Shown here in pieces: positions 14,431 through 17,246 of a DNA stretch of 17,246 nucleotides (position 1 is the first letter of the stretch; each line of letters starts with the position of its first letter). The translations under genes and the position numbers were made by a program. Where the stretch lies: contig CAWFFZ010000005.1 in NCBI GenBank assembly GCA_963815295.1, forward strand, positions 1 through 17,246, in the 5' to 3' direction. The DNA comes from JACDHG01 sp963815295 (GTDB taxonomy: Bacteria; Actinomycetota; Actinomycetes; Propionibacteriales; Nocardioidaceae). The notes beneath the pieces were generated by a model. It was not told where the DNA came from and searched no databases. It was given only the letters and a program-made list of their open reading frames with translations.

Positions 14431-17072
14431 GTCGGGGCTCCGGTCGCTGTGGCCTGCCGGGGATGGTCGATGGCCGCGGCGGGCAGGTCGATGACGACGG
14501 TCAGTCCTCCGCCGGGGGTGGGTTCGGCGGTCACGGTCCCGTTCATGGCCTCGGTGAGTCCGCGGGCGACGGCCAGACCCAGCCCCACGCCGTCTCCGGC
14601 AGGTACGTCACCCATCCTCTGGAAGGGTTCGAAGATCCGGCCGATGGCCGGTGCGGGTACGCCGGGTCCGTGGTCGACCATCCGGAGACTGACGTGCCGG
14701 TCCCGTCGGGGAGGGTCCACGGGGACGCGGTGATGGAGATCTTGGTGGCGCCGGCGTGTTTGAGCGCGTTCTCGGCCACGTTCGCGATCACCCGTTCCAG
14801 CGGACCGGGTCGGCGATCGCTGGGGGCAGGTCGTCGGGGCGGTGACGGTTATGGCCTGGGCGCCGCGGAATGTCGCCAGCGTCCATCCGGTGGCGGTGGG
14901 CGGTCGAGCTCGACGGTCCGGGTGGTGATGGACTGAGCCTCCAGCCGGCTGATGTCGAGCAGGTTCGCGACCAGCACGTCGAGGCGGTGGGCGGGCTCCT
15001 CCACGGTGCTGAGCAGATCTTCACGGTCCTGTGCAGACCAGGGGATGCTGGTGTTGCGGAGGCTGGAGGTGGCCGCCTTGATCGCAACGAGGGGCATGCG
15101 GAGATCGTGGGAGACCGCGGCCAGCAACGCGGTCTTGGTCCGGTTACCTTCGTCGAGCTCGCGTGCCCGGACGGCGTCCTGCTCGGCCCGGCGACGGTCC
15201 TGCAGGACCGCGAAGTGTGCCGCAAAGGCGGTCAGCATCCGCTGGTCGGCCGCGTTCAGGGTCCGGCCGTGCAGCATCAGGCAGCAAGTCCTGGCCGGCC
15301 TGGACCCGGCAGCTGACGTCGGCTTGGTCCACCGCTCCCCAGGCCGCGACGGTCAACTCCGCGCCGGCCTCGGCGCCTACCCGAACCAGGGCGGCCCCGG
15401 TCATGCCGAGGACCTTCACCGGTCTGTTGCAGCAGCTGCTGGCGGTCGTCGCCGGAACGGAGCAAACTGTGGGCCAGCACGGCCAAGGTGTTGGCTTCGG
15501 TGCGGGCCTGGATCGCCTGCTGCGTCCGTCGGGCGGACCGGGTCGACCACCGACGCCACCGCGACCCCGACGACGACGAAGACCGCAATCGCGAACGCGT
15601 TCTCCGGGTCTTCGATGGTGAGCGTGCCGGTCGGCGGCACGAACAAGAAGTTGAGACCGCGAGGCTGCTCAACCCGCGGCCAGCACCGACGGCCACAACC
15701 CGCCCAGCAGGGCGGTGCACACCACCATGGTCAGCATCAACATCGACTCCATCACCAACCCGTGCAGATCCGGCGTCAGCCACAGCCCAGCCGCCAGCGT
15801 CGCGGTGCCGACCACGGCCAGCAGGTAGCCGGCGATGCGCCGGGTCCGGCTCACCACGCGGTGGTGCTGGTGCCGCCGACCGGCGCGGCGAGCGTAGTCG
15901 TGGGTGACGACGTGCACGTCGATCTCCCCGGAGCGGGCGATCACCTCCTCTCCCACGCCTGGTTGCAGCAGCGCCGAGATGCGGCCGCGTCGACTTGCCC
16001 CGATGAGCACCTGGCTGGCGTTGACGCCACGGGCCACATCCAGCAGCCCGTCGGCGGCGTTGTCGGCGATTGCGGCTTGGAAGGTGCCGCCCAGCTCCTC
16101 TGTGGTCCCGCGGAGGCGTTCCAACGTCTCCGGTGACGCCCCGGCGAGGCCGTCCTGGCGGCTCACATAGACCGCGACCCATTCCCCGCCGGCGGTGCGC
16201 GAGGCGATCCGGGCGGCGCGACGCATCAACGCCAGCATCTCCGGTCCGCCGGAGATCCCGACCACGACCCGCTCCCGGGTGGGCCAGGTGCCCGTGATGC
16301 GGTGCTGCTGGCGGTAGCGGTCCAGGCCGTCGTCGACCCGGTCGGCCAGCCACAGCAGCGCCAGCTCGCGCAGCGCGGCAAGGTTGCCCTCGCGGAAGTA
16401 GTTCGACAAGGCCGCGTCGATCTTGTCGGCGGTGTAGACGTTGCCGTGCGCCATCCGGCGCCGCAGCGCCTGCGGGCTCATATCGACCAGCTCGATCGCC
16501 TCCGCCGCCCGCACCACCCGGTCGGGAACGGTCTCGCGTTGCCGGATCCCGGTGATCGAGGTGACCACGTCGTTCAGCAACTCCAGATGCTGAATGTTGA
16601 CGGTCGTGATCACGTCGATGCCGGCCCGTAGCAGGATCTCGACATCCTGCCAGCGCTTCACTCGACCGGTGTCGGCCGGATCGCCGGCGACGACTGGGCG
16701 ATCCGTGACGCGATGACCAAGGCCGACCTGATCGGGCGCGTCAGGATCAGGGGCTTTGGAGTCGACGGCGTTGGTGTGGGCGAGCTCGTCCACCAGCACC
16801 ACCTCGGGCCTGCGGCCGAGCACGCCAGCGACGTCGAGTTCGCCGACGACCATCCCGCCATGGTTGACCACACGGCGGGGCATCACCTCGAGGTCGCCGA
16901 TCGCGGCCTCGGTCTTCGCCCGGCCATGGGTCTCGACCAGCCCGACCACCACGTCGGTACCGCGTTCGGCGCGCCGCTGTCCCTCGGCGAGCATCGCGAA
17001 TGTTTTCCCGACCCCGGGTGCGGCACCGAGGTAGACCCGCAGCACACCGCGTTCCACGCCATCAGTCTGCAT
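14427..17072 (-). pseudogene. kdpD: KdpD potassium-sensing histidine kinase, frame broken by about nine single-base indels
   Basis: Domains in order: N-terminal KdpD sensor domain with Walker-type GAAPGVGKT (16-24) and LVDELAHTN (93-101), a universal-stress-like domain (VVVGISGGPEMLALM to VLIGASRRGR), transmembrane helices (about from YLLAVVGTATLAAGL onward), then the histidine phosphotransfer site AVSHDLRMPL and the ATPase motifs IANVAENALKH (N box), VDHGPGVP, IFEPFQR and GDGVGLGLAVARGL. The start is ATG 17072, with GGAGG seven bases upstream. The frame is intact to about 15675; past that it must be shifted at about 15673 (G run), 15655, 15540, 15419, 15280, 14903, 14837, 14802 and 14722. 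I count six deletions and three insertions; corrected, the gene is 2649 bases, 882 residues. A segment of about 36 residues (103-138) sits where relatives have about six. Confidence 0.9.
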
Positions 17073-17111
17073 CGCGGGTCCTCCCCTCAAATTGTCGGTC
17101 GTTGGTTCGGG

Positions 17112-17246
17112 TCAGGACAGCTGCTGCAGGGCCAGGTTGAGCTCGACCACGTTGACCCGCGACTGTCCGAGGAAGCCCAAAGCACGTCCCTGGGTGTGCT
17201 CGGCCACAAGGGCCTGGACCCGGTCGGTGGGAATGCTGCGGACGGT
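17112..17246 (-). CDS. kdpC: KdpC, C-terminal end, cut by the window edge
   Basis: The last 44 residues before a TGA at 17112-17114 read VRSIPTDRVQALVAEHTQ, then GRALGFLGQSRVNVVELNLA. This is the well-conserved C-terminus of KdpC, the single-span subunit of the KdpFABC potassium-import ATPase. The 39-base gap to kdpD carries the kdpD ribosome site, so kdpC, kdpD and kdpE form one operon reading leftwards. The rest, including the kdpA and kdpB genes expected before it, lies outside the window. Confidence 0.87.
   Translation of the reverse strand, partial: TVRSIPTDRVQALVAEHTQGRALGFLGQSRVNVVELNLALQQLS

Noticed and set aside
14952..16136. A 394-residue open frame on the plus strand
   Set aside because: It is opposite kdpD, and is long only because of GC-rich codon structure; its composition is low-complexity Arg, Ser and Gln.

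Overview
The window is high-GC DNA with the gene families and codon use of an actinobacterium (Actinomycetota): a Kdp potassium-sensing locus, an EXLDI-family protein, a stand-alone ATP-dependent DNA ligase, the DinB family with a short pentapeptide-like N-terminus, and a GHMP-unrelated small-molecule phosphotransferase of actinobacterial type. No rRNA, tRNA, CRISPR array or intact insertion sequence was seen. I cannot name the genus from the sequence alone.

Layout from left to right. Positions 1-4200: the end of an unrecognised reading frame, a DinB-family protein (two frameshifts), a small-molecule phosphotransferase (one in-frame stop), a serine recombinase remnant, and a divergent pair of a cupin protein (-) and a TetR regulator (+). 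Positions 4500-7050: a RidA-like protein (-), a small hypothetical gene (+), a PAP2 phosphatase (+) and a muconolactone-isomerase-like protein (-). Positions 7400-10470: an O-methyltransferase, an alpha/beta hydrolase (one frameshift) and a serine beta-lactamase-like protein, all on +. Positions 10671-13456: an ATP-dependent DNA ligase (-), a ParD-ParE toxin-antitoxin pair (+) with a palindromic operator, and an EXLDI-family protein (-) with an AT-rich palindrome in front of it. Positions 13744-17246: kdpE, kdpD and the end of kdpC, read leftwards as one operon.

How the genes work together. The clearest units are kdpCDE (potassium import ATPase subunit plus its two-component regulator, with ATGA overlap between kdpD and kdpE), parDE (ATGA overlap, operator upstream) and the cupin/TetR pair (53-bp shared promoter region). 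The 4.5-10.5 kb segment is a loose set of single metabolic genes with long gaps, not an obvious pathway.

The most informative feature of the window is its damage. kdpD can be reconstructed as one full-length histidine kinase only by correcting nine single-base indels, most of them in short homopolymers, while the encoded residues remain well conserved. The DinB gene (two) and the hydrolase (one) show the same kind of lesion. This pattern fits uncorrected long-read errors better than gene decay. The phosphotransferase stop codon is a different lesion and may be real. I found no convincing evidence for a wholly new system. The best candidates for a second look are the EXLDI gene with its palindromic promoter, the roughly 30-residue insertion in the KdpD sensor domain, and the isolated palindromes between genes.
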